From an uncultured bacterium (GTDB lineage: Bacteria > Cyanobacteriota > Vampirovibrionia > Gastranaerophilales > Gastranaerophilaceae), in contig CACYCU010000187.1 in the NCBI GenBank assembly GCA_902772945.1, positions 1 through 6,290 on the forward strand: DNA of 6,290 nt. The letters are read 5' to 3'. Below, one piece after another: positions 6,246-6,290 of the stretch. The notes under the pieces are model-generated. The model saw only the letters and a program-made list of their open reading frames with translations. It did no database searches and was not told where the DNA came from. Every line of letters begins with the position of its first letter. Position 1 is the first letter of the stretch. A program made the position numbers and the translations under genes.

Positions 6246-6279
6246 AAAAAGAGGATAGGATTTTCCTAATCCTCTTTTT
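6246..6279. terminator. Intrinsic terminator after tRNA-Gln
   Basis: The left arm AAAAAGAGGATAGGA (6246-6260) pairs with TCCT (6264-6267) and then ATCCTCTTTTT (6269-6279), around a TTT loop with a single bulged A near 6268. The T-run gives a U-tract on the plus strand, and the A-run would allow termination from the right as well. It starts 4 bases after the tRNA and probably also ends read-through from the miaB operon. Confidence 0.92.
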
Positions 6280-6290
6280 ATTTGGAAACA

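Noticed and set aside
1..6290. Search for mobile elements, CRISPR repeats, toxin-antitoxin pairs, riboswitches or phage genes
   Set aside because: No transposase or integrase, no direct repeat array, no long untranslated leader and no atypical gene was seen. The window reads as ordinary core chromosome.

Overview
The window is a compact, AT-rich stretch of bacterial chromosome carrying housekeeping genes. There is no sign of phage, transposon, CRISPR or defence genes, and no gene-free stretch longer than about 100 bases. The best guess for the source is a host-associated anaerobe of the non-photosynthetic Cyanobacteria relatives (Melainabacteria/Vampirovibrionia, for example Gastranaerophilales). 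The support is low GC, a rubrerythrin typical of anaerobes, a tRNA gene without an encoded CCA, and a MiaB whose middle and C-terminal wording (CEYFHIP, AAYSPR, GKFVNVKITEA) resembles cyanobacterial MiaB more than Firmicutes or proteobacterial forms. This is inference from remembered family sequences; an AT-rich Firmicute is not excluded.

Layout. At the left edge is the 3' end of a (reverse-)rubrerythrin gene (2-277, +). It converges on a leftward two-gene unit: a long-chain fatty acyl-CoA synthetase (599-2278, -) followed by a small secreted or membrane protein of unknown function (308-595, -). One hairpin (276-309) fills the gap between the two convergent stop codons and should terminate transcription from both sides. 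A divergent promoter region of 96 bases (2279-2374) separates the leftward unit from a rightward operon: miaB (tRNA methylthiolation), gmk (guanylate kinase), coaBC (coenzyme A synthesis) and a Nif3/DUF34 family metal-binding protein. The junctions are a 3-base gap and then two 8-base overlaps, so the four genes are probably one transcript with coupled translation.

Directly after the operon lies tRNA-Gln(UUG) (6171-6242). It has its own near-consensus promoter, whose -35 box overlaps the stop codon of the Nif3-like gene, and a strong hairpin terminator (6246-6279). No terminator separates the operon from the tRNA, so this hairpin probably ends both transcripts.

How the genes work together: the rightward operon joins tRNA modification, GMP phosphorylation and CoA synthesis, a growth-linked housekeeping set. 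The acyl-CoA synthetase uses CoA, but it is on the other strand under a separate promoter. I looked for a new system and did not find a convincing one. The least explained items are the 95-residue membrane protein coupled to the acyl-CoA synthetase and the Nif3-family protein coupled to coaBC.
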